Of a DNA stretch of 64,000 nucleotides, positions 45,130-56,227 are shown in pieces. A model generated the notes under the pieces. The model saw nothing but the letters and a program-made list of their open reading frames with translations. It made no database searches and had not been told where the DNA came from. Position numbers and translations under genes: made by a program. Source of the stretch: Clostridium sp. CX1 (GTDB lineage: Bacteria > Bacillota > Clostridia > Clostridiales > Clostridiaceae); the NCBI RefSeq assembly GCF_025398335.1, contig NZ_JAODOO010000004.1, positions 248,001 through 312,000 of the forward strand, read 5' to 3'. The first letter of the stretch is position 1. Each line of letters begins with the position of its first letter.

Positions 45130-46272
45130 TTATTTTAACTTATCTTTTATCTTATCTATAACAGACTTCTTAGAACCTTCTCCATTTGAATTTTCTCTCT
45201 CTAGAGTTTCTCCGCTAGCTTCCATGTACATCATAATAGCTTCTTTTTGCTTAGCATTTAAATTTTTAGGTATATCAACTATTACATTGACATATTGATC
45301 TCCTCGTCCATGGCTGTTAACTCTTGGAACACCTTTTCCTTTTAGTCTAAACACAGTTCCTGGTTGAGTTCCTGCTGCAACTTCATACTTAACGTCACCA
45401 TCTACTGTAGGTACTTTAAGCTCTGTACCTAAGGCAGCCTTTGCAAAGCTTATATGAGCATCTATATATATATCGAAGCCTCTTCTCTTAAAGGTAGGAT
45501 GAGGTGCTACTCTTATAGACACATATAGGTCTCCTGGAGGGCCTCCCTTTACTCCATGCTCTCCTTGTCCTCTTATAGGAATTACATTTCCAGTATCAAC
45601 GCCTGCTGGTACATTAATTTTGATTTTTCTCTGTTTTCTAAGCTTTCCTTTTCCTTTACACTCTGGGCAATGATCTGTGATTATAGTTCCCTTACCACCA
45701 CACTTATCACAAGCACTCATGCTCACGAAGCTTCCAAGTGGAGTATTTCTCTGCACTCTTATTTGACCTGAACCTCCGCATTTATCACAAGTTTTTGGAT
45801 GGGTACCCTCTTTTGCACCAGTTCCAGAACATTTTTCACAGTTTTCACTTCTAGTTATTGTTATCTGCTTTTCAGTTCCAAATACTGCCTCTTCAAAGGT
45901 TAAATTTAAATTATATTCAAGATCATCACCTTTCTGAGGACCGTTTCTTCTGCTGCCTCCTGAGAATCCACCTCCAAAAAAGGAGTCAAATATATCTCCA
46001 AAGCCTCCAAATCCTGAAAAATCAAATCCACCGTCAAAACCACCTCCATTAAAATCAGCAGTTCCAAACTGATCATATTGAGCTTTCTTTTGAGGGTCTG
46101 AAAGTACCTGATAAGCTTCATTTAATTCTTTAAATTTCTCTTCTGCTTCCTTATCACCAGGGTTTCTATCTGGATGGTATTTTAACGCTGACTTTCTAAA
46201 GGCTTTCTTTATTTCTTCATCACTTGCACCCTTTTCAAGTCCAAGTATTTCATAATAATCTTTTTTTGCCAT
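45130..46272 (-). CDS. dnaJ: Chaperone protein DnaJ
   Basis: Hsp40 co-chaperone stimulating DnaK ATPase. 380 residues: J domain with KYHPDRNPG (HPD at about residues 33-35), a G/F region (about 74-112), a zinc domain with four CxxCxGxG repeats ([32 protein letters not shown], about 145-210), and C-terminal substrate domains. Last gene of the CIRCE operon. Confidence 0.98.
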   Translation of the reverse strand: MAKKDYYEILGLEKGASDEEIKKAFRKSALKYHPDRNPGDKEAEEKFKELNEAYQVLSDPQKKAQYDQFGTADFNGGGFDGGFDFSGFGGFGDIFDSFFGGGFSGGSRRNGPQKGDDLEYNLNLTFEEAVFGTEKQITITRSENCEKCSGTGAKEGTHPKTCDKCGGSGQIRVQRNTPLGSFVSMSACDKCGGKGTIITDHCPECKGKGKLRKQRKIKINVPAGVDTGNVIPIRGQGEHGVKGGPPGDLYVSIRVAPHPTFKRRGFDIYIDAHISFAKAALGTELKVPTVDGDVKYEVAAGTQPGTVFRLKGKGVPRVNSHGRGDQYVNVIVDIPKNLNAKQKEAIMMYMEASGETLERENSNGEGSKKSVIDKIKDKLK

Positions 46273-46406
46273 CCTTTTTCACCACCTATTTATATTAATC
46301 CTAAATGGACAATTGACTTGGAATTTCCTATCTAGAAAGCACCTATTTCTAAATGCTTTTTTAACATTCACAATTTAATGTCCTTACCACTATTATTTGT
46401 TACTTA

Positions 46407-46439
46407 AATTAAGGGAAGAGTAAAACTCCTCCCTTAATT
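46407..46439. repeat. Hairpin between dnaK and dnaJ
   Basis: AATTAAGGGAAGAGT / ACTCCTCCCTTAATT, a 15-bp stem with one mismatch and a 3-base loop. There is no T-run on either strand, so it is more likely an RNA stability or processing element than a terminator. Confidence 0.65.
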
Positions 46440-46503
46440 ATTCACAAGTATATATTATACACTGTAATACTAAATTAGTTAATGGTTATTTTTGTAATAT
46501 AGT

Positions 46504-48357
46504 TTATTTATCATCTTCAACTTTGTAATCAGCATCAACTACATTGTCATCATTTTTTGTTCCAGCATTTGCTCCACCCATGTTGTTAGGATCAAAGCCT
46601 GCTCCAGCTGCTCCTTCTGGGTTCGCTGCTTGATACATCTTTGATGAAACTGCATAGAATGCTTGAGTTAAATCTTCTGTAGCTTTCTTTATAGCTTCTA
46701 AATCTTCTCCGTCTTTAACAGCGTTAACAGCTTTTACTTTTTCCTCTATAGTAGCCTTATCTTCAGCTGATACTTTGTCTCCAAGGTCTTTTAAGGTCTT
46801 TTCGCTTTGGTATACTATTTGATCAGCATTATTTTTAACTTCTATAGATTCTTTTCTCTTCTTATCTTCTTCAGCAAACTTTTCTGCTTCTTTAACAGCC
46901 TTATCTATTTCGTCATCACTTAAGTTAGTAGATGCTGTTATAGTGATATTAGCTTCTTTTCCAGTTCCCTTATCCTTAGCTGAAACGTTAACTATACCAT
47001 TTGCATCTATATCAAAAGTAACTTCTATTTGAGGAATTCCTCTTGGAGCTGGTGCTATACCTGAAAGAGTAAATCTTCCAAGAGTCTTGTTGTCAGCAGC
47101 CATTTGTCTTTCACCTTGAACAACATGTATTTCAACAGATGTTTGACCGTCTGCTGCAGTTGAGAATACCTGACTCTTCTTTGTTGGTATTGTTGTATTT
47201 CTTTCAATTAATGGAGTAGCAACTCCCCCTAAAGTTTCTATACCAAGGCTTAATGGAGTAACATCTAGAAGTAATACATCTTTAACATCTCCTGTTAAAA
47301 CTCCTGCTTGAATAGCTGCTCCTACAGCAACGCATTCATCTGGGTTAACTCCCTTTGAAGGTTCTTTTCCTGTAAATTCTTTAACAGCCTCTTGAACTGC
47401 TGGTATTCTTGTAGAACCACCAACAAGTATAATCTTATCTATTTCTTGAATTGAAAGTCCAGCATCCTTTAATGCTTTTCTCATTGGCTCTATTGTTCTC
47501 ATAACTAAATCATGAGTTAATTCATTAAACTTAGCTCTAGTTAAATTCATGTCTATATGTTTTGGTCCTGTTGCATCAGCTGTTATAAATGGAAGATTTA
47601 TATTTGTTTGAGTTGATGATGATAACTCAATTTTTGCTTTCTCTGCAGCTTCTTTTAATCTTTGTAGAGCCATCTTATCATTTCTTAAATCTATTCCATA
47701 TTCAGCTTTAAAAGTATCTGCTATGTGGTTCATTACCTTTTCATCAAAGTCATCTCCACCTAGCTTTGTATCACCATTAGTAGCCTTTACTTCAAATACG
47801 CCATCACCTAACTCTAATATTGATACGTCAAAAGTACCACCACCAAGGTCATAAACAAATATTTTTTGGTTAGTATCCATCTTATCAAGTCCATAAGCAA
47901 GGGATGCTGCTGTTGGTTCATTTATTATTCTTAGAACTTCAAGTCCTGCAATCTTTCCTGCATCTTTTGTCGCCTGTCTTTGGCTGTCATTGAAGTATGC
48001 TGGAACTGTTATTACTGCTTGAGTAACTGTTTCTCCAAGATACGCTTCTGCATCTGCTTTGATTTTTTGAAGTACCATAGCTGATATTTCTTGTGGAGTA
48101 TAATCTTTTCCATCTATATTTGTTTTATGGTTTGTTCCCATATGTCTTTTTATTGAGATTATTGTTTTATCTGGATTTGTAATCGCCTGTCTTTTAGCAA
48201 CCTGACCTACTAATCTTTCACCATTTGCTTGGAAAGATACTACTGATGGAGTAGTTCTCGCTCCTTCTGCATTTGGAATTACTACTGGATCTCCACCTTC
48301 CATAACTGCTACACAAGAGTTCGTTGTTCCTAAGTCAATACCTATTACTTTTGCCAT
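46504..48357 (-). CDS. dnaK: Chaperone protein DnaK (Hsp70)
   Basis: ATP-driven folding chaperone of 617 residues. Nucleotide-binding domain: [18 protein letters not shown] at the start, [35 protein letters not shown] and [16 protein letters not shown]. Linker [18 protein letters not shown], substrate domain up to about residue 500, a helical lid, and the C-terminal acidic tail [10 protein letters not shown]. Controlled by HrcA/CIRCE from the promoter ahead of hrcA. Confidence 0.99.
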   Translation of the reverse strand: MAKVIGIDLGTTNSCVAVMEGGDPVVIPNAEGARTTPSVVSFQANGERLVGQVAKRQAITNPDKTIISIKRHMGTNHKTNIDGKDYTPQEISAMVLQKIKADAEAYLGETVTQAVITVPAYFNDSQRQATKDAGKIAGLEVLRIINEPTAASLAYGLDKMDTNQKIFVYDLGGGTFDVSILELGDGVFEVKATNGDTKLGGDDFDEKVMNHIADTFKAEYGIDLRNDKMALQRLKEAAEKAKIELSSSTQTNINLPFITADATGPKHIDMNLTRAKFNELTHDLVMRTIEPMRKALKDAGLSIQEIDKIILVGGSTRIPAVQEAVKEFTGKEPSKGVNPDECVAVGAAIQAGVLTGDVKDVLLLDVTPLSLGIETLGGVATPLIERNTTIPTKKSQVFSTAADGQTSVEIHVVQGERQMAADNKTLGRFTLSGIAPAPRGIPQIEVTFDIDANGIVNVSAKDKGTGKEANITITASTNLSDDEIDKAVKEAEKFAEEDKKRKESIEVKNNADQIVYQSEKTLKDLGDKVSAEDKATIEEKVKAVNAVKDGEDLEAIKKATEDLTQAFYAVSSKMYQAANPEGAAGAGFDPNNMGGANAGTKNDDNVVDADYKVEDDK

Positions 48358-48466
48358 TATAATTACCTCCTATATTTAAATCACTATATATTTCACTTAA
48401 ATTTATCTAAAATATAGTTATAAAATTTATCTAACTAAGCTATTCATGTTACTCAAGAATATTAAT

Positions 48467-49108
48467 TTAGTTAGCTACTTTAACCACACTATATCTTAAA
48501 ACTTTATCTCCTCTTTTATATCCCTTTTGGAATACTTCAACTACTTGATTTTTTCCGTATTGCTCGTCATCTATATGCATAACTGCGTTATGGACATGAG
48601 GATCAAACTCACCTTCAGTAGAAATTTCTTCTACGTTTAGGCCCTCTAAAGCATTGTTAAATTGCTTTATTGTCATCTCTATGCCCTTTTTTAAATCTTC
48701 AATACTTCCCTCTACAGAGATAGCTCTCTCAAGGTTATCAAGCACAGGAAGGATTCCCTTTAATACATCCTCGCAGGCATCAGTATAAATCCCTTCCTTT
48801 TCCTTAGCTGTTCTTTTTCTGAAGTTATCATATTCTGCCGTCATTCTTGATAGTCTATCCTTTAAAGCTTCAACTTCTCCTTTGATTTTAGTGTTTTCAT
48901 CGGATAGTTTTTTATTTTCTTCTTTTAGCACTTCCAACGTATTTTCTGCTAAATTTTCGTCTTCAGTAACTTCTGCATTCTCTGTTTCTTCAATGGTGTT
49001 TTCTTCTAAATTCTCTTCAGTGCTGTTTTCTTCAGTAATATTTTCTTCAGCTACCCCTTTCACAGTTTCCTTCTGATCTTCTACTTTTTTATCGCGGTTG
49101 TTAAACAT
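48467..49108 (-). CDS. grpE: Nucleotide exchange factor GrpE
   Basis: Dimeric exchange factor for DnaK. 213 residues: a very acidic low-complexity N-terminus (residues 1-60, Glu/Asn-rich), a long coiled coil (about 60-110), and the C-terminal beta domain with YDNFRKRTAKEKEGIY, GILPVLDNLERAI and EGEFDPHVHNAVMH. Located between hrcA and dnaK in the heat-shock operon. Confidence 0.97.
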   Translation of the reverse strand: MFNNRDKKVEDQKETVKGVAEENITEENSTEENLEENTIEETENAEVTEDENLAENTLEVLKEENKKLSDENTKIKGEVEALKDRLSRMTAEYDNFRKRTAKEKEGIYTDACEDVLKGILPVLDNLERAISVEGSIEDLKKGIEMTIKQFNNALEGLNVEEISTEGEFDPHVHNAVMHIDDEQYGKNQVVEVFQKGYKRGDKVLRYSVVKVAN

Positions 49109-49152
49109 TTAGACACTTCCTCCAATCTAGTATTTTCCATCTTAAACAAGAC

Positions 49153-50190
49153 CTATCTATCATCAAAATAAATGTGAGTCAAAATATAATTTAGTTCTCT
49201 AACAACACTAGTTAGCAAGGATATAACTTTTGAATAAGGTATTCTTGTAGGGCCAATTACTCCAATCTCTCCAAGGGGCCTGTTATTTAAACTATACACA
49301 GCAGAAACAACACTGCAATCCTGCGCTCCTTGAACGTAATTCTCACTGCCAATTCTTATAGAAAAGTTATCATTATTGCTTAATAAATCCACTATTTTAT
49401 CCTTATTGTCTAACAAAGATAAGAAGTCCCGTGCTTTATCAATATCCTTATATTCAGGATAATTAAATATATTTGTTGTTCCCTCTGTATATATTTCATT
49501 ACTATCACTTTTGCTTAAACTTTCATACAACACAGGAATTATCGCACTGAATATATCTTCATATCCCTCTAAATCCATTCTCAGGTTATTTATAACCTCA
49601 AGATTGATTTGTTCACAATTTAAGCTTCTCACTCTAGCGTTTAATATATTATTTAATTTTACTAGTGCATCTCCAGTTACATTTTTACCCACTCTAATAA
49701 CATTATTCTTAATTATTCCGCTATCAGTTATTATTACTAATAGAATATTATTGGTATCTATATTTATAAGCTGTATATGTTTTATGCTGCTTTTACCAAC
49801 AGAAGGAGTTTTAACAATGCAAGTTAACTTTGTAAGTTCTGATAACAGTGATGTAGCTTGCTTTATCACCCTATCTACTTCATATAATGCTGTATCTAAA
49901 ATTTGAGTTTTTATTCTATACTGTTCTTCTGGAGTAAGACTAGGTATTTGCATCAACTTATCAACATACAATCTATAGCCCTTATTTGAAGGTTTTCTTC
50001 CTGAAGAACTGTGAAGTTGCTCTAAATACCCCATTTCTTCAAGATCAGCCATTTCATTTCTTATGGTCGCAGAACTTATTCCTAGTTCATATTTTTTAGC
50101 TATGGTTCTGGATCCTACAGGCTCAGCTGTATTTATATAATCATTTATTATAGCCTGAAGTATTTTTATTTTTCTTTCATCCATTTCCAT
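49153..50190 (-). CDS. hrcA: Heat-inducible transcription repressor HrcA
   Basis: Repressor that binds CIRCE, needing GroEL for activity. 345 residues: N-terminal winged helix with ILQAIINDYINTAEPVGSRT and SSATIRNEMADLEEMGYLEQ (recognition part), then a GAF-like and a dimerisation domain ending with IGVIGPTRIPYSKVISLL. Start ATG 50190 with GAGGTGAT upstream. A CIRCE element lies 16 bases upstream, so it represses its own operon. Confidence 0.98.
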   Translation of the reverse strand: MEMDERKIKILQAIINDYINTAEPVGSRTIAKKYELGISSATIRNEMADLEEMGYLEQLHSSSGRKPSNKGYRLYVDKLMQIPSLTPEEQYRIKTQILDTALYEVDRVIKQATSLLSELTKLTCIVKTPSVGKSSIKHIQLINIDTNNILLVIITDSGIIKNNVIRVGKNVTGDALVKLNNILNARVRSLNCEQINLEVINNLRMDLEGYEDIFSAIIPVLYESLSKSDSNEIYTEGTTNIFNYPEYKDIDKARDFLSLLDNKDKIVDLLSNNDNFSIRIGSENYVQGAQDCSVVSAVYSLNNRPLGEIGVIGPTRIPYSKVISLLTSVVRELNYILTHIYFDDR

Positions 50191-50205
50191 AATATCACCT
50201 CTTTA

Positions 50206-50232
50206 TTAGCACTCACCAACGTCGAGTGCTAA
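50206..50232. promoter_or_regulatory. CIRCE operator
   Basis: Exact consensus TTAGCACTC-N9-GAGTGCTAA (50206-50214 and 50224-50232), between the promoter and hrcA. Confidence 0.98.
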
Positions 50233-50245
50233 TTACTATGATTAA

Positions 50246-50274
50246 AAAATATCACTCATGATTTTATTTGTCAA
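50246..50274 (-). promoter_or_regulatory. Sigma-A promoter of the hrcA-grpE-dnaK-dnaJ operon
   Basis: On the minus strand TTGACA (50274-50269), a 17-base spacer, then TATTTT (50251-50246). CIRCE starts 13 bases downstream. Confidence 0.75.
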
Positions 50275-50379
50275 TATGCTCTAGATAACCATATTTGTCT
50301 ATTAAAAATAATTTTACGAATTTAAAGTGGCTAATGTTGCTTTTTCTCTAATTTCCTCTAGATATCTATAACTATTAAT

Positions 50380-51537
50380 TTATTCACTTAGGATGAAGTC
50401 GGACATTATACTGTTAGATACTTCTATTGCCCTATTACTCAAAAATAATCTTTCTCCAGATTTAATTAACATTCCTTCCGATAAATATTTTTCAATAATG
50501 TCTCCATATACTAAATATATATCTTTCTTAAATCTAATGTTAAACTTATCCACAGAAATACCATCTATTTTTCTAAGTCCCATGAACATAAATTCTTCCA
50601 TATCATCCTTTAGAGAATTTTCATGAATATCCAGCCTTAAATCATTTCCTAAGGCCATTTCTTCAATATATTCTTCTATATTTTCTGTTTTTCTATACCT
50701 TATACCGTCTACATAAGAATGAGAGCCTACTCCACAGCCTATATACTCATCTAAATCCCAATAAACTAAGTTATGTTTACACTCCTTACCAGCCTTTGAA
50801 AAGTTAGATATCTCATATCTTTCATAACCTTCCTTTTTAAGCATCTCTACTGCCAAATTATACATTTTTCTTTCTATTTCTTCCTCAGGAAGCTGCAACT
50901 TTTCATCCTCGTACATTTTGTAGAAAGGTGTATTTTCCTCTACTATTAGGCTGTAGCAGGAAATGTGCTCTGGATTTAATTTAGTAATATTTATTAGAGT
51001 TTCTTCCCAATCCTCTAAACTCTGGTTTGGTAATCCAAACATTAAATCTGCATTTATATTGTTAAAGCCAACTTTTCTCGCTAAATGGTAACTTTCTATA
51101 AATTCACCTACAGAATGAATCCTGCCCAGTTTGTTAAGTATAGAGTCCTGCCAAGCCTGGAGACCTATACTCAATCTGTTAACTCCCATTCTTTTTAAGA
51201 ACAGCAATTTTTCTTCTGTAAAAGTACCTGGATTTCCTTCTACTGTAAACTCTAAATCCTCTCTTTTGTTCAACTTATCAATGGCACTCTTTATAATATT
51301 CCATCCTTCTAAAGATAAATAGGTGGGAGTTCCCCCACCTATAAATATAGTCTTTATTTTTCTATTACCAATACCTTCTATATCTTTAGCCAATGCTCTA
51401 GAGTACTCTAACATATGGCTCTCTTTTCCACAGAAGGATGGAAAATCACAATATAAGCACTTTTGTTTACAGAAAGGAATGTGAATATATAATGCAACTT
51501 CATTAGAGGTGGTGTTACTTTCATTGTTAGAGTTCAT
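50380..51537 (-). CDS. hemW: Radical SAM heme chaperone HemW
   Basis: HemN-like radical SAM protein thought to insert heme into respiratory or other heme proteins; it lacks the features of true coproporphyrinogen dehydrogenase. 385 residues: cluster motif IPFCKQKCLYCDF (about residues 20-32, CxxxCxxC), TIFIGGGTPTYLS, NADLMFGLPNQSLEDW and GCGVGSHSYVDG. It lies between lepA and hrcA, a conserved Firmicute order. Confidence 0.95.
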   Translation of the reverse strand: MNSNNESNTTSNEVALYIHIPFCKQKCLYCDFPSFCGKESHMLEYSRALAKDIEGIGNRKIKTIFIGGGTPTYLSLEGWNIIKSAIDKLNKREDLEFTVEGNPGTFTEEKLLFLKRMGVNRLSIGLQAWQDSILNKLGRIHSVGEFIESYHLARKVGFNNINADLMFGLPNQSLEDWEETLINITKLNPEHISCYSLIVEENTPFYKMYEDEKLQLPEEEIERKMYNLAVEMLKKEGYERYEISNFSKAGKECKHNLVYWDLDEYIGCGVGSHSYVDGIRYRKTENIEEYIEEMALGNDLRLDIHENSLKDDMEEFMFMGLRKIDGISVDKFNIRFKKDIYLVYGDIIEKYLSEGMLIKSGERLFLSNRAIEVSNSIMSDFILSE

Positions 51538-51565
51538 AAATACACACTCCTTATTAAGCTTATTT

Positions 51566-53374
51566 TTATTCCTCTGTTTTTAATACTGCCATAAATGCTT
51601 CTTGTGGAACTTCTACACTTCCAACCTGTCTCATTCTCTTCTTTCCTTCTTTTTGTTTTTCAAGAAGTTTTCTCTTTCTTGATATATCTCCACCATAGCA
51701 CTTCGCTAATACGTCTTTTCTCATAGCCTTTACTGTTTCCCTTGCTATAACCTTTCCACCAACTGATGCCTGGATAGGTATTTCAAACAATTGTCTTGGG
51801 ATAATTTCCTTTAACTTTTCTGCTATGCCTCTACCTCTAGCATAAGCTCTTTCCTCTGGAACTATCATAGATAAGGCATCCACTATATCTCCATTTAGAA
51901 GTATATCTAGCTTTACTAGTTTAGCTTCTTTATAACCTGCTAATTCATAGTCTAATGAAGCATATCCTCTTGATCTTGATTTTAATGCATCAAAGAAGTC
52001 ATATATTATTTCATTTAAAGGAATTTCATAGTTTAGACTTACTCTTGAAGTATCTATATACTGCATATCCTTAAAGGTTCCACGTCTATTTTGTGCTAAA
52101 TCCATAACCGCTCCAACATAATCAGAAGGAGTTATTATAGCTGCCTTTACTATAGGCTCTTGCATATATTTTATTTCAGTAGTTTCAGGAAGATTAGTAG
52201 GATTTGTAAGTTCTATTTCAGTACCATCATGTTTTCCTATCTTGTATATAACAGATGGTGCAGTAGTTATGATATCTAAATTAAATTCCCTTTCAATTCT
52301 CTCCTGAATTACATCCATATGTAAGAGACCAAGGAAACCACATCTAAATCCAAAGCCTAAAGCTATGGAAGTTTCTGGTTCAAAGGATAAAGCAGCATCA
52401 TTAACCTGAAGCTTTTCTAAAGCATCCTTTAATTCACCGTATTTTGCTCCATCAACAGGATAAATACCACTATATACCATAGGTATTGCTGGTCTATATC
52501 CTGCTAAAGCTTCCTCTGCTGGTCTCTTAGCTTCCGTTACAGTATCTCCTACACGGGCATCTCTAACATTTTTTATGGAAGCAGTAAAGTATCCAACATC
52601 CCCTGCTTTTAATTCTGGTACAGGCATATATCTAGGAACAAATATTCCTGTTTCCGTAACTTCATAGACTTTGCCTGAAGCCATTAACTTTATTTCCGTT
52701 CCTGGTTTTATAGTTCCTTCTTTAACTCTTATATGACACACAACACCTTTGTAACTGTCATAGTAGGAGTCGAAAATAAGTGATCTAAGTGGTGCATTTT
52801 CATCACCTTCCGGTGCTGGAACTTTTTCTACAACTGCTTCTAGTACATCTTCTATATTAATTCCTGTCTTAGCCGAAACTAAAGGAGCGTCTCCTGCCTC
52901 TATTCCTATTATGTCTTCTATTTCCTGCTTTACCTCCTCTGATCTTGCACTAGGTAAGTCAATCTTGTTAACTACAGGAACAATCTCCAAATCATGATCT
53001 AATGCCAAATAACAGTTAGCTAAGGTTTGAGCCTGTATTCCCTGTGTAGCGTCTACTACTAGAATCGCACCTTCACAAGCAGCCAAGCTTCTAGAAACCT
53101 CATAGTTAAAGTCTACATGTCCTGGAGTATCAATTAGGTTTAGAATATACTCCTCTCCATTAGGTCTCTTATATACAAGTCTTACAGCCTGAGACTTAAT
53201 GGTTATTCCTCTCTCCTTTTCAAGATCCATGTTATCAAGTACCTGTTCATCCATTTCTCTTTCGGTAAGGGTACCTGTTTTCTGAATTAATCTATCTGCA
53301 AGTGTTGATTTGCCGTGATCTATGTGAGCAACTATAGAAAAATTTCTTATATACTTTTGTCTTTCGCTCTGCAT
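51566..53374 (-). CDS. lepA: Elongation factor 4 (LepA)
   Basis: Ribosome-binding GTPase implicated in translation under stress and 30S biogenesis. 602 residues: G1 [10 protein letters not shown] (about residues 16-25), [18 protein letters not shown] (about 82-89), NKID, then EF-G-like domains and the LepA-specific C-terminus ([20 protein letters not shown], in part, near the end). Start ATG 53374. Confidence 0.98.
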   Translation of the reverse strand: MQSERQKYIRNFSIVAHIDHGKSTLADRLIQKTGTLTEREMDEQVLDNMDLEKERGITIKSQAVRLVYKRPNGEEYILNLIDTPGHVDFNYEVSRSLAACEGAILVVDATQGIQAQTLANCYLALDHDLEIVPVVNKIDLPSARSEEVKQEIEDIIGIEAGDAPLVSAKTGINIEDVLEAVVEKVPAPEGDENAPLRSLIFDSYYDSYKGVVCHIRVKEGTIKPGTEIKLMASGKVYEVTETGIFVPRYMPVPELKAGDVGYFTASIKNVRDARVGDTVTEAKRPAEEALAGYRPAIPMVYSGIYPVDGAKYGELKDALEKLQVNDAALSFEPETSIALGFGFRCGFLGLLHMDVIQERIEREFNLDIITTAPSVIYKIGKHDGTEIELTNPTNLPETTEIKYMQEPIVKAAIITPSDYVGAVMDLAQNRRGTFKDMQYIDTSRVSLNYEIPLNEIIYDFFDALKSRSRGYASLDYELAGYKEAKLVKLDILLNGDIVDALSMIVPEERAYARGRGIAEKLKEIIPRQLFEIPIQASVGGKVIARETVKAMRKDVLAKCYGGDISRKRKLLEKQKEGKKRMRQVGSVEVPQEAFMAVLKTEE

Positions 53375-53404
53375 ACTATTTTACCCTCCATTACTAGTTA
53401 ACAA

Positions 53405-53436
53405 TTTAAAAGATTTGCAGAAACTTGCAAATCTTT
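53405..53436 (-). terminator. Weak terminator upstream of lepA
   Basis: AAAGATTTGCA (53409-53419) pairs with TGCAAATCTTT (53426-53436), followed on the minus strand by TTTAAATTGTT. It probably ends the gpr-spoIIP transcript. Confidence 0.6.
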
Positions 53437-53545
53437 CCTTTATCCTTAAGATTATAAATAGTCATAGTAAATTATAACACAACAAAACTATAGTGAAAAG
53501 TAGATTATGTTTACACTATTGCTATAACTTGTTTGCTATAAAACC

Positions 53546-53890
53546 TTACTTCCCCCTATTTTGAATAACTTCAGTTATTTTATCTTCAGCATTTTTGAAT
53601 ACTGTTGAGGTTTTATCTACAAAGTTAGAAACATTTTCATTCATGCTTTTTTCAATATTATTAAGCAGCTTTGCAGAGCTGTTTTTTATATTTAAACCTA
53701 CTTTTTTATTTATGTATAAAGAATAATCTCCCATCTCAACTCTAAAGTCAAAGGGAACAAAGTTATAGTTTATTTTAAATGAGGATCTGTCCTTTATAAA
53801 TTTAGGCATACCTGCATTTACTACAACGAACCCATATACTACTATTATAAGACTTATTACCATAACTATTATCATATTCTTTTTCTTCAT
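53546..53890 (-). CDS. Membrane-anchored hypothetical protein (114 aa)
   Basis: Not recognised. An N-terminal transmembrane helix (residues 5-25) follows MKKKN, then an extracytoplasmic beta-like part (SFKINYNFVPFDFRVEMGDY, in part) and a helical tail (NVSNFVDKTSTVFKNAEDKI). Start ATG 53890; GGGGGTG lies upstream. It comes after spoIIP on the same strand and may be expressed during sporulation with it, although nothing in the sequence proves this. Confidence 0.7.
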   Translation of the reverse strand: MKKKNMIIVMVISLIIVVYGFVVVNAGMPKFIKDRSSFKINYNFVPFDFRVEMGDYSLYINKKVGLNIKNSSAKLLNNIEKSMNENVSNFVDKTSTVFKNAEDKITEVIQNRGK

Positions 53891-53953
53891 AACAAAAACA
53901 CCCCCAAATGCAATTGGAAATTGAGAATACTATTAAGTATTCCCAATTACTAA

Positions 53954-55033
53954 CTACTTATTCAGGGCTTCTGCAATTAACCTAGCCAAATATTTAGCTG
54001 ATGCCTTGGATTCGTCAATAGTATTTATGTCTGCTCCTACTTCAACTAAAATGGCATTATTACTTTTATTCTGATTAAAATATCTGGTGCCATAATTATA
54101 ATATATAACACCTCTGCAAAATCCCGGAAATAATTTATTGGAGGTATCTATAATTTTATTTGCAAGGGCCATATTTTTACTGAAATGAGGGTTCTTCTTT
54201 GCCATTACTAAAGAGATTTTAGCTACGTTTTCACCATTCATCTTCGTTGTGATAGCTTTTTTATCTTCTACAGAATCTCTATGCAAATCTATTATAAGCT
54301 TAAAGTCTCCATACTTCTTTAAGTTTTTATCAACAGTAACAGCAGATCTAGCGTAACTCTGAGTATAGGCCTCCGCATCATGTACTGTTTTATCATCTAT
54401 AGCTGAAATACCATAGTTTGTTTGAAGTTCTTTTACCAGTTCATCGCCTACCGCAACTACATTTTGGGTATTATCAGTACTTATTGGTTTGCCTGGTTTA
54501 TAGCCTTCAGTGGTATGTGTGTGATATATTAGAACCTCCGGCTTGTTAGTATTCAAGGTCTTTTTGAGCCTGGAGTCATATACAGTAACCTCTTTATTTG
54601 GCAAGTTAACATTTTCACTACTATCGGCAACTGTTTTGCCTGTATCCTTTGAAACTTGTTTATCATCAAGCTTAAAATGATTAAAGTCTACATTTGCAGT
54701 TTCCTCAGCATTAACACTCTCTAGTCCTATAAATGCCATCTCCTTGCCTAAAACTGATTTCGGATTATTTAAATCCAAGCCAATGGCAGCTAGTGCAGTC
54801 TGACTAATAGAGAATCTGTTTTCTGCCATATCATCCTCATTAAAAGAAGTAGCCTTTACCGCTGGCATAGCATAGTTAAGTACCTGAACATAAAACATAT
54901 TCCTTTTAACATTGCTGCTATAGTTATTAGCTCTTACCACACAGGGCAAAATAATTATTAAAAGCATACTTACCATTAAGACGAATATTCTTACCTTAAC
55001 ATCATTTTTTGAATTTATCCTTTTGTAATTCAA
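53954..55033 (-). CDS. spoIIP: Stage II sporulation protein P
   Basis: Peptidoglycan amidase/endopeptidase of the SpoIIDMP engulfment machine. 359 residues: N-terminal transmembrane anchor (about 15-35), then the SpoIIP domain with VLIYHTHTTEGYKP (about 168-181, His ligand), AVGDELVKEL, IIDLHRDSVEDK (about 249-260) and NAILVEVGADINTIDEA-like end (NAILVEVGADINTIDESKAS). The start is taken as TTG 55033 with GGTG eight bases upstream; no ATG lies nearby. It follows gpr in the same direction. Confidence 0.95.
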   Translation of the reverse strand: MNYKRINSKNDVKVRIFVLMVSMLLIIILPCVVRANNYSSNVKRNMFYVQVLNYAMPAVKATSFNEDDMAENRFSISQTALAAIGLDLNNPKSVLGKEMAFIGLESVNAEETANVDFNHFKLDDKQVSKDTGKTVADSSENVNLPNKEVTVYDSRLKKTLNTNKPEVLIYHTHTTEGYKPGKPISTDNTQNVVAVGDELVKELQTNYGISAIDDKTVHDAEAYTQSYARSAVTVDKNLKKYGDFKLIIDLHRDSVEDKKAITTKMNGENVAKISLVMAKKNPHFSKNMALANKIIDTSNKLFPGFCRGVIYYNYGTRYFNQNKSNNAILVEVGADINTIDESKASAKYLARLIAEALNK

Positions 55034-55068
55034 TTAAAACACCGCTATGAAAAAACTCAAAGCAGTTC

Positions 55069-55133
55069 CCCCCCTTCTTCAAGATGTTATTATTAACATA
55101 TCCCACTGATATATTAATTTATATGAAGGGGGG
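55069..55133. repeat. G/C-run inverted repeat between gpr and spoIIP
   Basis: CCCCCCTTC (55069-55077) is complementary to GAAGGGGGG (55125-55133), 47 bases apart. Such G and C runs are striking in this AT-rich DNA. It may form a long-range stem in the gpr-spoIIP transcript. Confidence 0.6.
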
Positions 55134-55152
55134 AGGTAATATATTACCAGTG

Positions 55153-56124
55153 CTATCCTAAAAATCTATTAATATCTTCTAAATCTAAAGCTGGCTGCAA
55201 TGCTATATTTATTCCATTAGCTATTACTTTTGATACGGATTCAACAACAACGTCCACTTCCTTAGGAGTTACCATAAGATTTCCTACATAAGGTTCTAGG
55301 AGGCTTTGGATCATTCTTTGCTTTTCATTCTTATCTATTGACTTTAGCATATCGTAAAATTCTGACCCTTTTGTAGATTGGGCTACCATTTCATCTAATA
55401 CCATATCTATAGTATCATTAGCCATAGTTGCAGCATCAACTACTGTTGGCACTCCTATAGCTATAACCGGTATGCCTAAGGTCTTTTCACTTATTTCCAT
55501 TCTTTTGTTTCTAACTCCTGACCCTGGGGAAATACCTGTGTCGCCTATTTGAATAGTAGTATTTACCCTCTCCATTTTTCTAGAAGCTAAAGCATCTATG
55601 CATACTATTAAATTAGGCTTTATTTTATCCACTATACCTCTTATAATCTCACCAGTTTCCATACCTGTAAGCCCTAAAACTCCTGGAGCTATAGCACAAA
55701 CTGGCCTTATACCTTCATCTATTTGATCAGGTATTAACTGCTTTAAATGTCTTGTTACCATTAATTTCGAAACAACTTTAGGCCCTAATGCATCTGGAGT
55801 TATGTTCCAGTTTCCTAATCCTACTACAAGAGCTGTCATACTATCATCTAAATTTATCATTTCAGATAAAGTTTTTCCAAGAACAGTACTTACTTCATCC
55901 ATGGTATCCCCATCATAATGAGTAAACTTTGGCATATCTATAGTTACATATGTACCTTCTGGTTTTCCCATAGCTCTAGCGCCAACATCATTTAAAATCT
56001 TCACTATAGTTACCTTTACATCTCCTTCTTCCTTCTCTTCAGATTCAACTCCCGGTATATTACTGTTTTGTCTTTGATATATTTCCTTAGCCTCAACAGC
56101 TAAATCTGTTCTTATACTAAACAT
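55153..56124 (-). CDS. gpr: Spore germination endopeptidase GPR
   Basis: Aspartate-type (A25) protease that degrades small acid-soluble spore proteins at germination; made as a zymogen in the forespore. 323 residues. The pro-region cleavage neighbourhood FSIRTDLAVEAKE is at the start, and the core has ALVVGLGNWNITPDALGPKVV (about 103-123), with catalytic-site Asp residues in PDALGP and LIVCIDALASRKMERVNTTIQ, then SPGSGVRNKR. ATG 56124 follows GGAGGGA. It is divergent from rpsT. Confidence 0.96.
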   Translation of the reverse strand: MFSIRTDLAVEAKEIYQRQNSNIPGVESEEKEEGDVKVTIVKILNDVGARAMGKPEGTYVTIDMPKFTHYDGDTMDEVSTVLGKTLSEMINLDDSMTALVVGLGNWNITPDALGPKVVSKLMVTRHLKQLIPDQIDEGIRPVCAIAPGVLGLTGMETGEIIRGIVDKIKPNLIVCIDALASRKMERVNTTIQIGDTGISPGSGVRNKRMEISEKTLGIPVIAIGVPTVVDAATMANDTIDMVLDEMVAQSTKGSEFYDMLKSIDKNEKQRMIQSLLEPYVGNLMVTPKEVDVVVESVSKVIANGINIALQPALDLEDINRFLG

Positions 56125-56227
56125 AGTTATATTCCCTCCATTTTATAATGATTTTTCAACATAATTTTTAATATTAGGTTTTCCTACTTTACAGTTCATA
56201 TTCTGACTTTTTAACGCAAAAAAACAC

